Shown: positions 44,477 to 53,635, counted from the first letter of the stretch. The stretch: DNA of 64,000 nucleotides from Limnobacter sp. 130 (GCF_902506325.1 NZ_LR732333.1:248001-312000); one strand, 5' to 3'. A program made the numbers and translations. Notes: generated by a model from the letters alone, not told the origin.

Positions 44477-46468
44477 ATGCAACTGTTCGCCCCTTACGAG
44501 CCCAATTTAAAGAAGATCAAGCGCCGTCAAGCCATGAGGTTTGGCATGCCCGTGCTTGTTTTTTCACTTTTAATGGCGTTGATGGTGGCCGCAGTTTACT
44601 ACGCCCAACAGGACGAGCGTGATCAAAACCAGGCAAAACTGATTGCCGATGCACTTTGGGCCCGCCAGAACATTCAGTTTCAGGTGGGTGGACTGATCAA
44701 CTCCCTGCAAGCGCTGACCAATGACTCTCTCATTTATCCATCGGCACGTCTTTCGGCAAGCCTGAATCAGCTTAGCCGCAGCTCTGGCGAGCTGGTGGCG
44801 GTGTTTCGTGGGCCCGAGTTGACACCGATTGTGAATCTGGAAGACAACTTTGATGAATATGATCTTGAAGCGGTTCGCAATCTGATCTCAGCGCAGGTCA
44901 ATCAACGCTACGAGTCCCGCCTGGACGGGTTGGTTGGCCCCTTTCTGTTTCAGGGGCGCCACTATGTGGCCAATGTGAGTGTGGCCCAACGCGGCGAGGC
45001 CGTTACCGCTGGCTTGATCGACCTGGATTTGATGCTGGAAAAGGAGTTGCCCTGGTGGTTTGCTCAAGACAACCAGGTCGAACTGCTCGATGCCAGCGGG
45101 GCCATTTTGTCGCGCCTGGTCAAGGCCAGTCCGGGCGCTGGTGTTTACATGCACACGACCTCACTGGAACTCGGAGGGCTGCAGTTTCAACTCAGGGTCA
45201 ACAGCATTCAAGAAGGCCCCCGATTGTTCAACTACGGCATTACTGGCGCGTTGGCATTTTTACTCCTGCTGCTGTTGTTGAGTTTCATCATGTTGTGGCG
45301 CGATTCTCGTCGTCGTCTCGAGATTGAGGCTCGTCTTGAAGAAGAAAAACTGTTTCGCCAGTCCATGCAAGACTCCATGGCGGTGGGTTTGCGTGTGTGG
45401 GACTTGCAAGGTTTTATTCGTTACGTGAACCCGGCGTTTTGCAATATGGTGGGTTACAAGCCCGAAGAGTTAATTGGAATTCCGCAGCCCCTGCCGTACT
45501 GGCCCAGCAAGAGCACTGAGGAATACAAGCGTTTGGTCGCCAATGTGATTTCAGGCAATGCCCCTCCAGAGGGGTTCGAGACAACGTACCAGCATCAAAA
45601 TGGCAAGTTCATTGATGTGCTCATTGTGGAAGCGCCTTTGAAAGACGGCCGTGGTGCGCACACCGGCTGGATGAGTTCAGTGATCGACATTACCGATCGC
45701 AAGCGTTCGGAGTCGCTAATTGCCGAGCAACGCGAGAAATTGCAGGCGGCTTCACGATTTGCGCTGGTGGGCGAGGTGGCCTCCAATATTGCGCATGAAT
45801 TGAATCAACCCTTGGCTACCATGGTGTCGTATGCACAGGCCGGGATGAATTTAAGCCAACGTGGTGCCAGTCTGGAAATGTACGGCCAGTTGTTTGAGAA
45901 GTTGCGCGATCAGGCGCAGCGTGCGGGCCGAGTCGTTGGTTCGGTTCAAAACCTGGTTCGCAAACGCAAACCCACCCGTGAAAATGTGCGCGTGTCGGAC
46001 CTGATTGATTCCATTCAGTTCATGGTGAATTCCACCGCTGTGCTGCACCAGGTGCGTTTGCATTTTGACATTGTCACACCCGATTTCGTGTTGTATATCG
46101 ACCGAATCATGGTGGAGCAAGCCTTGGTCAATCTGGTTAAAAACGCATCAGAAGCTTTCACTGCGTCACAGCGTATTCGCAATGTGTGGATACGTGCTCG
46201 CCAGTTGGAATATTCTTTTGAGTTTTCAGTGCGTGACGACGGCCCGGGTTTGAGTTTGAACAACACCGAGAAAATGTTTGAGGCTTTGGTGTCGACAAAG
46301 CCAGACGGCTTGGGCCTGGGCCTTAGCCTTTGCCGCTCGGTCGCTGAGTCGCATGGCGGGCGCCTGAAAGCCGATGCCGTGCCCACAGGTGGTACCTGTT
46401 TTACAATGGACTTGCCAATGGCAGTCAAAGAATCCATGGAAGGGGAGCAGTCAGTTGGAGCCAACTAA
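44477..46468 (+). CDS. dctS: PAS-containing sensor histidine kinase, DctS-like
   Basis: A 663-residue membrane kinase. A helix at about 24-43, a periplasmic sensor (44-253), a second helix (254-274), a coiled linker, a PAS domain (about 295-408), HisKA with H440 (SNIAHELNQPLATMVSY) and a HATPase domain (GLGLGLSLCRS near 615) appear in order. This matches DctS, the C4-dicarboxylate sensor that pairs with a LuxR-type DctR. The regulator gene overlaps its 3' end by 14 bases. ATG at 44477 is the natural start for the first helix; an upstream ATG at 44440 is in another frame. Confidence 0.88.
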   Translation: MQLFAPYEPNLKKIKRRQAMRFGMPVLVFSLLMALMVAAVYYAQQDERDQNQAKLIADALWARQNIQFQVGGLINSLQALTNDSLIYPSARLSASLNQLSRSSGELVAVFRGPELTPIVNLEDNFDEYDLEAVRNLISAQVNQRYESRLDGLVGPFLFQGRHYVANVSVAQRGEAVTAGLIDLDLMLEKELPWWFAQDNQVELLDASGAILSRLVKASPGAGVYMHTTSLELGGLQFQLRVNSIQEGPRLFNYGITGALAFLLLLLLLSFIMLWRDSRRRLEIEARLEEEKLFRQSMQDSMAVGLRVWDLQGFIRYVNPAFCNMVGYKPEELIGIPQPLPYWPSKSTEEYKRLVANVISGNAPPEGFETTYQHQNGKFIDVLIVEAPLKDGRGAHTGWMSSVIDITDRKRSESLIAEQREKLQAASRFALVGEVASNIAHELNQPLATMVSYAQAGMNLSQRGASLEMYGQLFEKLRDQAQRAGRVVGSVQNLVRKRKPTRENVRVSDLIDSIQFMVNSTAVLHQVRLHFDIVTPDFVLYIDRIMVEQALVNLVKNASEAFTASQRIRNVWIRARQLEYSFEFSVRDDGPGLSLNNTEKMFEALVSTKPDGLGLGLSLCRSVAESHGGRLKADAVPTGGTCFTMDLPMAVKESMEGEQSVGAN

Positions 46469-47123
46469 AAAAGTGCAGGTGTTGTTACTTGATGATGATG
46501 ACGATTTGCGCGAAGGCATGAAATGGATGTTCGAAACCGTGGACCTGCCCATGCAGGGTTTTGCCAATTTCGAGAGTTTCAAGTCCCGACTGGATGAATA
46601 CATCACCAGCGAGGCCGAGCTTTGCCTGTTGCTTGACTTGCGCATGCCCGATATGTCGGGTCTTGAGGTGTTTGAGTGGCTAAAGCGCAGTGGTTACAGC
46701 CTGGACCGTTTGCCAGTGATTTTCTTGACGGGGCATGGCGATATATCCACTGCCGTAGAAGCAGTTAAAAATGGTGCATTCGATTTTTACGAAAAACCAA
46801 CCACCGATCAGCGTTTGATTGAACGGGTTAAACAGGCACTGCAAAAGTCAGGTGAATATTTGGTGAACCTGGAAGTGCTGAAGCAATGGTCTGAACGAAT
46901 TGACCGATTGTCGCCCCGCGAGCGAGAGGTCATGTTTTTGGTGGCCAAAGGCAAATTAAACAAGGTGATTGCCTCTGAGCTTGATATTTCAATGCGCACT
47001 GTGGAAGTGCATCGTGCCAATGTGTTTGACAAACTCAAGGTGCGTTCAGCCGCCGAGTTGGCGACCCTGCTTAGCCGCCTTAGCGATCGCCTCGGCTTTG
47101 ATCAATTGGCCGGGCTGGAATAA
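46455..47123 (+). CDS. dctR: LuxR/FixJ-type response regulator, DctR-like
   Basis: A 222-residue regulator. The receiver has the acidic cluster LLDDDDD (11-17), phospho-acceptor D61 (LLDLRMPD) and lysine in YEKP, followed by a LuxR helix-turn-helix (about 150-210: LSPREREVMFLVAKGKLNK, IASELDISMRTVEVHRANV). I propose TTG at 46455 because GGGGAG lies seven bases upstream and the receiver then begins normally; no ATG is suitably placed. It overlaps the kinase gene by 14 bases, so translation is coupled. Confidence 0.88.
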   Translation: MEPTKKVQVLLLDDDDDLREGMKWMFETVDLPMQGFANFESFKSRLDEYITSEAELCLLLDLRMPDMSGLEVFEWLKRSGYSLDRLPVIFLTGHGDISTAVEAVKNGAFDFYEKPTTDQRLIERVKQALQKSGEYLVNLEVLKQWSERIDRLSPREREVMFLVAKGKLNKVIASELDISMRTVEVHRANVFDKLKVRSAAELATLLSRLSDRLGFDQLAGLE

Positions 47124-47653
47124 ATTTCCACCATATTGGGCAAGCTGACAGCATCCCCGAACAACGGGCTTGAGGTGTCGGGGTGTAACTCCAGCACAAA
47201 CGCCTTGCGGGCAAGCCGGTGGTCCCTGAAGTAATTTTGAATCGCATCCAGTCTTTGGCTGGCCACAGCAAGATCAAGTTCAGCACTACCCTCTGTTTGG
47301 GTGCTGGATCGAATCAAAATGGGACCCGATCGGCCCGATTTGGTGGCTTCATTCAAAGCCTCGAGTTTGACCAAACAGTTTGAGGGAATCCCGCTTTGAT
47401 CCGGCTCGAAGTGAATCAATAACTCCAGTCGTCGATCCTCTCTGCGAAGCGTCAATTCAGCCGCGGTGTTCTGAGACTCAGAAAGTGCATTGACCAGGCC
47501 GTTGAACAAATCGAGCGTGGGTTGGTGACCACAATGCATAGCCGGGTTGTTTAACCGTTGAACAACGTTGTCGAAGGCTTGCGCAGGTTTGAGTAACAAT
47601 GCTGTTGTAAGGCATGCCAGCAGAGCTGCTTTCGCTGCGCAACGCGTGCTCAT
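47102..47653 (-). CDS. Periplasmic hypothetical protein
   Basis: A 183-residue protein with a signal peptide (about 1-26, PAQA then F). The mature part has two cysteines (MHCGHQ and SNCLVKL) that could form a disulfide. The C-terminal half, with SQRLDAIQNYFRDH and FVLELHPDT, recalls an OmpA-like peptidoglycan-binding fold, but the key residues are not convincing. The ATG overlaps the stop of the ClC gene by four bases, so the two may be co-transcribed. Its 3' end overlaps the opposing dctR gene by 22 bases. Confidence 0.7.
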   Translation of the reverse strand: MSTRCAAKAALLACLTTALLLKPAQAFDNVVQRLNNPAMHCGHQPTLDLFNGLVNALSESQNTAAELTLRREDRRLELLIHFEPDQSGIPSNCLVKLEALNEATKSGRSGPILIRSSTQTEGSAELDLAVASQRLDAIQNYFRDHRLARKAFVLELHPDTSSPLFGDAVSLPNMVEIYSSPAN

Positions 47654-49032
47654 TTTTTTGGTTCAACAGTGGTCGCTTCGGCCTGAGCAACCTCCTGCGG
47701 GGGTTCGGGTACTGGCTCAGGTTGAGTAAAGCTGACCTTGATTTGATTGGCCAGCAGGTGGTAGATCGAGGCAGGCAAGATTCGTTTGCTGACTTGTGTT
47801 GAAATGGCTGACACGAAAATCAGGGGCATGACCAAATCGTGGTTGTCGACCATTTCCAGCACAATTACAAAAGCAGTAATCGGGCAGTGGGTTACCGCAG
47901 ACAAAACACCGACCATGGCCAGCAACATCAGCGGCGCGGTTTCGCTGTTGGTCAAACCCGCAAAAAAGTGACCAAACCCTGCACCGATCGACAAGGTGGG
48001 TGAGAATACGCCGCCAGGTATGCCACTGGCAAATGACACCACAGTGGCTATCATTTTGGTCAGCCAAAACATGGGGGAAAGCTCTTCACTGTCCTGCAAG
48101 GCAGCCTTGGTTTCTTCGTAACCCGCACCAAAAACTTCAACACCAAAAGTTAGTGCCATGAGTGAGAGCACCACGCCGCACCCCGCTGCAAATCGATAGG
48201 GGAAACGACTGCGCAAACCACCCAAATAGCTGGTGCTCGACACCAGGATCAACATACTGCGCCCGTAAAGGCCGCCCACGATGCCTGTAAGTATCGCCAA
48301 TACGAAAATGATGAACCATTCTTGTCCCCAGTCGATCGTGGCATTTGAATAACCAAAGTACGAATAGTTGCCCTGAAGAATCAATGCCACCAAACCGGCA
48401 AGCACAATGGCCATTAAAAGTGCCGAGGTGTGTCGCATTGTTTTTCGTCGGCCCAATTCTTCAAAGGCAAACATCAGCCCACCCAAGGGTGTATTGAAAG
48501 CTGCCGCGACCCCTGCCGCACCGCCAGCAATAATCAGTGAGCGGGTGTCGAACAGCTTGGCAATGTTGGGAAAGCGGCCTGCGTAAGCCATCAGTGCGGC
48601 ACCAATTTGTACGGTTGGGCCTTCACGCCCCGCAGCGGCACCCGCTGCTATCACGAAAGGCGTGATCAGCAATTTGCCCAAAAAAGCGCGTGGCCCCAAC
48701 AGCCGTTCCACTAGCCTGGGTTTTGGGTGTTTGGTGACTTTGATTGCTTGCGGAATGCCACTGCCGCCCGAGCCCCAGAAAACGGTGTTGACCAGCCAAA
48801 GGGCAATTGGAAACACCACCGGTGGCAACAGCAGCGCGATCCACATGTGCTCGGCGAATAGTTCTTTGTTCCATTCACCTGCAAAGTCAGACATCCAGGC
48901 AAACCCCACTGCGAGAAAACCAACCAGCAGGGAAAAGGCGTAGATGACAGAGACGATCATGCCCCGGTCCGCCATGAAGCGTGAAAGTCGAGCGCTTTGC
49001 GCCAGCCACTTGTTTTTGGAATTGGGCCGCAC
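47650..49032 (-). CDS. ClC-family chloride channel/antiporter
   Basis: A 460-residue ClC protein with about 14 hydrophobic segments. The chloride-site motifs are GSGGSGIPQ (first), AGREGPTVQIG with the gating glutamate (second) and SGIPGGVFSPTLSIGAGFG (third). The proton glutamate of exchangers is not obvious; the equivalent region is VLSAVTHCPITAFVIVLEM. No CBS domains follow. I chose GTG at 49032, with AGGAAG upstream; a longer frame would start inside the helicase terminator. Confidence 0.88.
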   Translation of the reverse strand: MRPNSKNKWLAQSARLSRFMADRGMIVSVIYAFSLLVGFLAVGFAWMSDFAGEWNKELFAEHMWIALLLPPVVFPIALWLVNTVFWGSGGSGIPQAIKVTKHPKPRLVERLLGPRAFLGKLLITPFVIAAGAAAGREGPTVQIGAALMAYAGRFPNIAKLFDTRSLIIAGGAAGVAAAFNTPLGGLMFAFEELGRRKTMRHTSALLMAIVLAGLVALILQGNYSYFGYSNATIDWGQEWFIIFVLAILTGIVGGLYGRSMLILVSSTSYLGGLRSRFPYRFAAGCGVVLSLMALTFGVEVFGAGYEETKAALQDSEELSPMFWLTKMIATVVSFASGIPGGVFSPTLSIGAGFGHFFAGLTNSETAPLMLLAMVGVLSAVTHCPITAFVIVLEMVDNHDLVMPLIFVSAISTQVSKRILPASIYHLLANQIKVSFTQPEPVPEPPQEVAQAEATTVEPKK

Positions 49033-49084
49033 TGTAGGAGTCTTCCTGTTTTGTTGGTCAGCAAGCCCCGAATTGTCGCATAAA

Positions 49085-49120
49085 AACAAAAAACCCTCAG
49101 GCTTTCGGCTGAGGGTTTTT
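49085..49120 (-). terminator. Rho-independent terminator of the rhlE-like gene
   Basis: AAAACCCTCAG (49090-49100) pairs with CTGAGGGTTTT (49109-49119) across an 8-base loop. On the minus strand a T-rich tract follows, and the mirror T-run on the plus strand suggests bidirectional use. It is 39 bases after the helicase stop. Confidence 0.88.
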
Positions 49121-49158
49121 CTTGGGGTTTCCCCCGTGGTGCTTTTTACGCCACTTTT

Positions 49159-51051
49159 TTAGTCAGTGCGACGTCGGCTAAAGCCGCCACGATCGCCCAT
49201 GTTGCGTGCAGCCTGTTCTTTGCGGGCACCCGAGGCGTGTTCACGCTTTGGGCCCGAAGGTGCAGTGCCTTCGGCACGGAAGGCCGGGCGTGCACGTTCT
49301 TCAGAACGGGGGAAGCTTGGGCGCTCTGCGTCGCGATTCCACTTTTTTGGCGCATCAGAGTTGCCGCCAAAACCGGAAGGCTTGCGATCACCAAATGAAG
49401 GCTTGTCGCCAAACGACTTGCGCTCACCAAAGGGTTTGCGGTCACCAAATGCAGGCTTGTCGCCGTAAGGCTTGCGGTCACCAAAGGGTTTGCGATCGCC
49501 GAAGCTGCGCTCTTCACCTTGAGTAAATGGCTTGCGATCACCAAAGCTGCGCTCTTCGCGTGCTTCGTAAGGCTTGCGATCACCAAATGACTTGCGTTCA
49601 CCGAATGCAGGCTTGTCGCCGTACGACTTGCGCTCGCCGAATGCAGGCTTGTCGCCGAATGATTTGCGTTCACCGCCAAAAGATGGTTTGTCACCATACG
49701 ACTTGCGCTCGCCGAATGCAGGCTTATCGCCGTACGATTTGCGCTCACCGAATGCAGGCTTGTCGCCGTACGATTTGCGCTCGCCACCGCCAAAGCTGCG
49801 GCCTTCTGAACGACCACCACTGTTGCCAGCGTAACCGCCACCGCCGGAGCGACCACGGCCACCACTTGGCTTGCCACCGCGTGGCGCCTGTGTGAAGTTG
49901 CCACGTGGCTCCAGGCCTTCGACCTGTTCTTCAGGAATGCGTGAGTTGATGAAACGCTCGATGCCGCGAACACTGATGATGTCGCAGGCTTCGGCCAACG
50001 TTACAGCAATGCCACTGCGGCCAGCACGGCCGGTACGGCCAATTCGGTGCACGTAGTCTTCCGACTTCATGGGCATACCGTAGTTAATAACGTGTGAAAT
50101 TGCAGGCACGTCCAAACCACGGGCAGCAACGTCGGTTGCAACCAATACCTTGATGTCGCCTTTGCGAACACTGGCCAAACGGCGGTTACGCACTACTTGT
50201 GGCATGCCACCGTGCAGGGCGCAGGCGCGTACGCCTTCATCGGCCAAATCGCGGGCCAGGTTTTCTGCGTCAATTTGTGTGCTTGTAAACACGACGGCTT
50301 GAACCATGTCTGGGTGCTCCAGCCAGTGATTCAGCAGTTTGCGCTTGTGGCCACGGTTATCGGCCCACATCAGCTTCTGGGCGATATCGGTGTTGGCTTC
50401 GTTCTGAGCCGCCATTTCAATGCGCTTGGGGTTGTTCATGATGTTTTCAGCCAAGCCAATAATGCGCTTGGCAAAGGTGGCGGAGAACATCAGTGTTTGA
50501 ATGCGGTTGCCGCACAACTGGTCGATTGCTTCCAGGTCTTCAGAGAAGCCCAGGTCAAGCATGCGGTCGGCTTCGTCAACAATCAATGTGCTTACTGTGC
50601 TCAGGTCAAGCTTGCCTTGCTGGGCCAAATCGAGCAAGCGGCCGGGGGTGCCGACAACGATGCGGGCGCCACGCAGGCTGGCCATTTGCTTGCCATAAGG
50701 CATGCCGCCTACAACAGTTGCTACACGAACGCCCTTGGTGAATTTCACCAGGTTGATCGCGTCTTGGCTAACCTGTTGGGCCAGTTCACGGGTTGGGCAC
50801 AGCACCAGGCATTCTGGACCGGCCAGCATTTCCATGGGGCTTTGTTCGCCGCTCATCATGCGGTGCATCACGGGCAGCAGGAAACCAAAAGTTTTGCCGC
50901 TACCTGTCTGGCTGGAGACCATGAGGTCGCCGCCTTCTTTACCGAGTGGTACCACTTCGGCTTGAACGGGGGTAGGGGCAGTAATGTTTAAAGCATTCAG
51001 GGCTTGCAGCAAAGGCGCAGCAAGACCCATGTCATCAAATGACATAGACAT
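49159..51051 (-). CDS. rhlE: DEAD-box RNA helicase, RhlE-type, with repetitive C-terminal tail
   Basis: A 630-residue ATP-dependent RNA helicase. The Q motif is near TAPTPVQAEV, motif I is SQTGSGKT (47-54), motif II is VDEADRML, motif III is SAT and motif VI is HRIGRTGRAGR. The core ends at about residue 370. The last 260 residues are Gly/Arg/Lys-rich repeats, disordered in character. Family members act in ribosome assembly, RNA decay and cold growth. ATG at 51051 is preferred (or 51045, two codons later). A long untranslated leader precedes it. Confidence 0.94.
   Translation of the reverse strand: MSMSFDDMGLAAPLLQALNALNITAPTPVQAEVVPLGKEGGDLMVSSQTGSGKTFGFLLPVMHRMMSGEQSPMEMLAGPECLVLCPTRELAQQVSQDAINLVKFTKGVRVATVVGGMPYGKQMASLRGARIVVGTPGRLLDLAQQGKLDLSTVSTLIVDEADRMLDLGFSEDLEAIDQLCGNRIQTLMFSATFAKRIIGLAENIMNNPKRIEMAAQNEANTDIAQKLMWADNRGHKRKLLNHWLEHPDMVQAVVFTSTQIDAENLARDLADEGVRACALHGGMPQVVRNRRLASVRKGDIKVLVATDVAARGLDVPAISHVINYGMPMKSEDYVHRIGRTGRAGRSGIAVTLAEACDIISVRGIERFINSRIPEEQVEGLEPRGNFTQAPRGGKPSGGRGRSGGGGYAGNSGGRSEGRSFGGGERKSYGDKPAFGERKSYGDKPAFGERKSYGDKPSFGGERKSFGDKPAFGERKSYGDKPAFGERKSFGDRKPYEAREERSFGDRKPFTQGEERSFGDRKPFGDRKPYGDKPAFGDRKPFGERKSFGDKPSFGDRKPSGFGGNSDAPKKWNRDAERPSFPRSEERARPAFRAEGTAPSGPKREHASGARKEQAARNMGDRGGFSRRRTD
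49376..49800 (-). repeat. In-frame repeats coding for the helicase tail
   Basis: Units of about 30-36 bases encode variants of G-E-R-K-S-Y/F-G-D-K-P-A/S-F and G-D-R-K-P-F/Y. I count roughly fourteen imperfect copies. They keep one reading frame, but other frames are also free of stops over this stretch, which creates false long open frames on both strands. Confidence 0.85.
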
Positions 51052-51412
51052 GATAAAAGTTCCAATTCGATGTGGACTTAAAAATTCATCGACGAACAGA
51101 AATGAGACGACGCGGCTGGGAACTAAGTTGTTCCGGATGGTCGCAAGAGAACTGGCGGCGATGGGCAAAGCACAGCTTCAAGGGCTTGTGCCAACAAAGG
51201 CAACCCAACGCGGTCCAATGGTGAGAATCGTAAAACGACCCGTTGATTTGCAATCTGGAGCGAAGTCTACTGGGTTTGGGTGCAATGCACAAGAAAAGAT
51301 TGTGGGTAAAACCACAATTAGAAGAAAAACACCAACATCCCCGCAATTGCCTATCAATTTTTCCAGAATCCAGACGTTATCACCTGTAGAGGTAGTCAAT
51401 CAGGACTGGATT
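51052..51412. other. Gap between the helicase and lipoprotein genes
   Basis: These 361 bases are the upstream region of two divergent genes. I see no RNA gene, convincing promoter pair or terminator. A plus-strand frame is open through it but shows no protein-like features. A long helicase leader, as in cold-inducible DEAD-box genes, is possible but not proven. Confidence 0.5.
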
Positions 51413-52006
51413 ATGAGAAAACTAAAGATATTGATGGTGGCGGGCGCTGCGACCATGCTGAGTTCGTGCGATCTGTCGCAGATACCAGGCTTGACAGGCA
51501 AATTGTCAATGGAGGACAGCAAAGCGGTGGGCGCGGCGTGCAGGCATTCAGGCCGCGCGCTGGAGGATTGTTTTACGCTGAACCCCAGTTCGCATCAATC
51601 CGGTGTGTTCGAGGGCTGGCGTGACATGAACGACTACATGCTGGCCAATGAAATCGAAGTGGTAAAACCTGAAATTCGAAATTCTGCCTTCAGGCAGGAA
51701 AAGACGTCATTGGACTCGCCTGTGTTACCTGGTACACCCGTTGAGTCCGGGTCTGCGGCCTTGGACACCCCCCAGGAAGCCGTACCTCTGGCCCAAGGGC
51801 GGCAACGTTGGTTACCCAAGGGTGTAGAAAATCCGGCCATGAATGAGTCTGCAGTGACTCCGCCGGCTGCGGCAGACAAAGCAGAGACCGCAGCAACAGC
51901 CCCGGCAACAAGTCCAGAAGACATACCTGCTGCCAAAGAGGCACCTGCTGTTGAATCACCAGCAAGGCCTTGGGAGCGTAAAAAGGATCCGAAGAAACAC
52001 ACCTGA
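51413..52006 (+). CDS. Hypothetical lipoprotein
   Basis: A 197-residue probable lipoprotein. The signal peptide is MRKLKILMVAGAATMLSSC with lipobox LSSC and acylation at C19. The next 70 residues contain two cysteines (GAACRHS and LEDCFTL) and FEGWRDMNDYM; the rest is an Ala/Pro/Glu-rich disordered tail ending in RKKDPKKHT. I do not recognise the family. It precedes dacB by 75 bases in the same direction. A role in the envelope is likely but not defined. Confidence 0.75.
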   Translation: MRKLKILMVAGAATMLSSCDLSQIPGLTGKLSMEDSKAVGAACRHSGRALEDCFTLNPSSHQSGVFEGWRDMNDYMLANEIEVVKPEIRNSAFRQEKTSLDSPVLPGTPVESGSAALDTPQEAVPLAQGRQRWLPKGVENPAMNESAVTPPAAADKAETAATAPATSPEDIPAAKEAPAVESPARPWERKKDPKKHT

Positions 52007-52043
52007 CGGCACACTGTGCGCGGCACAAGATGGCTTGGGTGAT

Positions 52044-52074
52044 ATCCTGAAAGTTCACAATTGACTTTCAGGAT
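52044..52074 (+). promoter_or_regulatory. Perfect inverted repeat covering the dacB ribosome-binding site
   Basis: ATCCTGAAAGT (52044-52054) and ACTTTCAGGAT (52064-52074) form an 11-base perfect stem around a 9-base loop. The right arm contains AGGA, the only Shine-Dalgarno candidate for the GTG at 52082. There is no T-tract, so it is not a standard terminator. Confidence 0.65.
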
Positions 52075-52081
52075 TTCACGC

Positions 52082-53533
52082 GTGTCTGTTCGCAAAATTG
52101 GCGGAGTTTTAATTCTTTTTAATCTGGTTTTGTCGCAAGCCTCATGGTCAAACGCGGCCGAGCCCCAGGTGCGGACCTTTCCTTCAAATGTCACTCAGGC
52201 CTTCGTAAAAAAAGGCATTGCGGCGGACGACTTCACGGCTTACGCCCTACCAATTTCACCTTTTGTTCACCGAAAGCCGCAGGCTTATGCACATGGCTCC
52301 AGTCAGTTGGTCAATCCCGCTTCTGTGGCCAAGGTGTTTACAACAGCCCTTGCTTTGCAAAAGCTTGAATCCACATATCGATTCAAGACGGGTTTTCATG
52401 CAGATTACGAGCCTGTTGATGGCATGTTGAACGGTCCCTTGTATATCAAAGGCAGCGGTGATCCAGCGTTTTTAAGTGCAGACCTGTGGGCTTCATTGCG
52501 ACAACTGAGAACGAAGGGGGTTGATGTGATCAACGGTCCAGTTGTGCTGGACGACACCGCATTTACGGAACAAATGCCCAGCCTTGGTCTTGCCGAAGAC
52601 GACGCCTTTGATGATGCACCTCACCGTGCTTACCATGCCCAGCCCGATGCCTTGTTGCTGAATTTTGGTGCCATGTCGATTGACTTGAAAATCAATGAGA
52701 ATACGGTGGTTGTGCTGCCTGAAGAGGCGCCCAAAGACTGGGCGTTCGTGTCAGAAATCAATTTGACCGCTGGCGGTTGCGGTGCCTGGAAGAACGGCAT
52801 GTCGGTGGATTTTTCGAAAGCAGGGCGAAACGTAGTGGTGACTGTGAAGGGCAACTACCCACGCCGCTGTGGGCAATCCCGCTTGCCCATTCGCATTCCC
52901 GCACAGGACTGGCTGTGGGAATCGTGGGTGAAAGAGATCTGGTTGCAGTTGGGGGGCAAATTTGCCGGGCCACAAGGCGGGCAAGTGATCAAAGGAGTCA
53001 CTCCGGCTAATACCATTGCCTTGTACACGCATTATGGGAAGCCGCTTGGCGACTTGATCAAGCAAATCAACAAATGGTCAAGCAATGTAATGGCTCGCCA
53101 TCTCGAATTGGCAGTGGCCGGAACTCCCGAAGCATTTAACGCACAACTGAAGGACTGGCTGAAGCAGCAGGGGATTTCTTCAAGTGACTGGTTCTTCGAG
53201 AACGGCTCAGGTTTGTCCCGCGGTACCCGGATTGATGCCAAAGGCCTTGCAGAGTTTTTGCGAAACATGGCTGCACGATCCGATTTTCCTGATTACCTGG
53301 CCAGCTTTCCACGCGCTGGAGCAGACGGTACGCTTCACAGGCGTGTGAACAACATAGACGGGTTTGCTTACTTGAAAACCGGAAGCTTGAACGGCGTACG
53401 TGCTCTGGGCGGTTACTTGCGAGACCGCGAGGGGCAGTTGTGGGCCGTTGGGGTGTTGGTGAAAAGCCCAAGGGCCTACGACAGTTGGGGACCCATGGAA
53501 AGCTTGCTCGAGTTTATATACAGAGCGGAATAA
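52082..53533 (+). CDS. dacB: D-alanyl-D-alanine carboxypeptidase/endopeptidase (PBP4)
   Basis: A 483-residue S13-family penicillin-binding protein that trims pentapeptides and cleaves cross-links in peptidoglycan. The signal peptide ends at about residue 26 (ASWSNAA). The catalytic motifs are SVAK (S81 and K84), SSN in KWSSNVMARHL and KTG in YLKTGSLNG. An inserted domain between the first and second motifs is present, as usual. I chose GTG at 52082 with AGGA upstream; a TTG at 52061 lies inside the hairpin loop. Length matches E. coli PBP4. Confidence 0.93.
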   Translation: MSVRKIGGVLILFNLVLSQASWSNAAEPQVRTFPSNVTQAFVKKGIAADDFTAYALPISPFVHRKPQAYAHGSSQLVNPASVAKVFTTALALQKLESTYRFKTGFHADYEPVDGMLNGPLYIKGSGDPAFLSADLWASLRQLRTKGVDVINGPVVLDDTAFTEQMPSLGLAEDDAFDDAPHRAYHAQPDALLLNFGAMSIDLKINENTVVVLPEEAPKDWAFVSEINLTAGGCGAWKNGMSVDFSKAGRNVVVTVKGNYPRRCGQSRLPIRIPAQDWLWESWVKEIWLQLGGKFAGPQGGQVIKGVTPANTIALYTHYGKPLGDLIKQINKWSSNVMARHLELAVAGTPEAFNAQLKDWLKQQGISSSDWFFENGSGLSRGTRIDAKGLAEFLRNMAARSDFPDYLASFPRAGADGTLHRRVNNIDGFAYLKTGSLNGVRALGGYLRDREGQLWAVGVLVKSPRAYDSWGPMESLLEFIYRAE

Positions 53534-53635
53534 TTCAAGGCAAAAATGATGCGCTTGCCCGCAAGCCTTTCCCAATCTGGGTTTTCCTTTGTTAGACTGA
53601 TTCATTATTCTCATCCAACAGCACGAGGCCAACAT

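Noticed and set aside
49146-49973. A 275-codon open frame on the minus strand, Ser/Ala/Arg-rich, within the helicase tail
   Set aside because: It is a shifted frame of the tandem repeats that encode the RhlE tail; composition is low-complexity and there is no ribosome-binding site or known domain.
50984-51412. A 143-codon extension upstream of the lipoprotein gene
   Set aside because: The lipoprotein signal with lipobox begins exactly at the ATG at 51413, so an upstream start would bury the signal peptide. The extension also covers the helicase 5' end.
53551-53564. Hairpin GCTTG-CCCG-CAAGC as dacB terminator
   Set aside because: A five-base stem with no following T-run is too weak to call a terminator.
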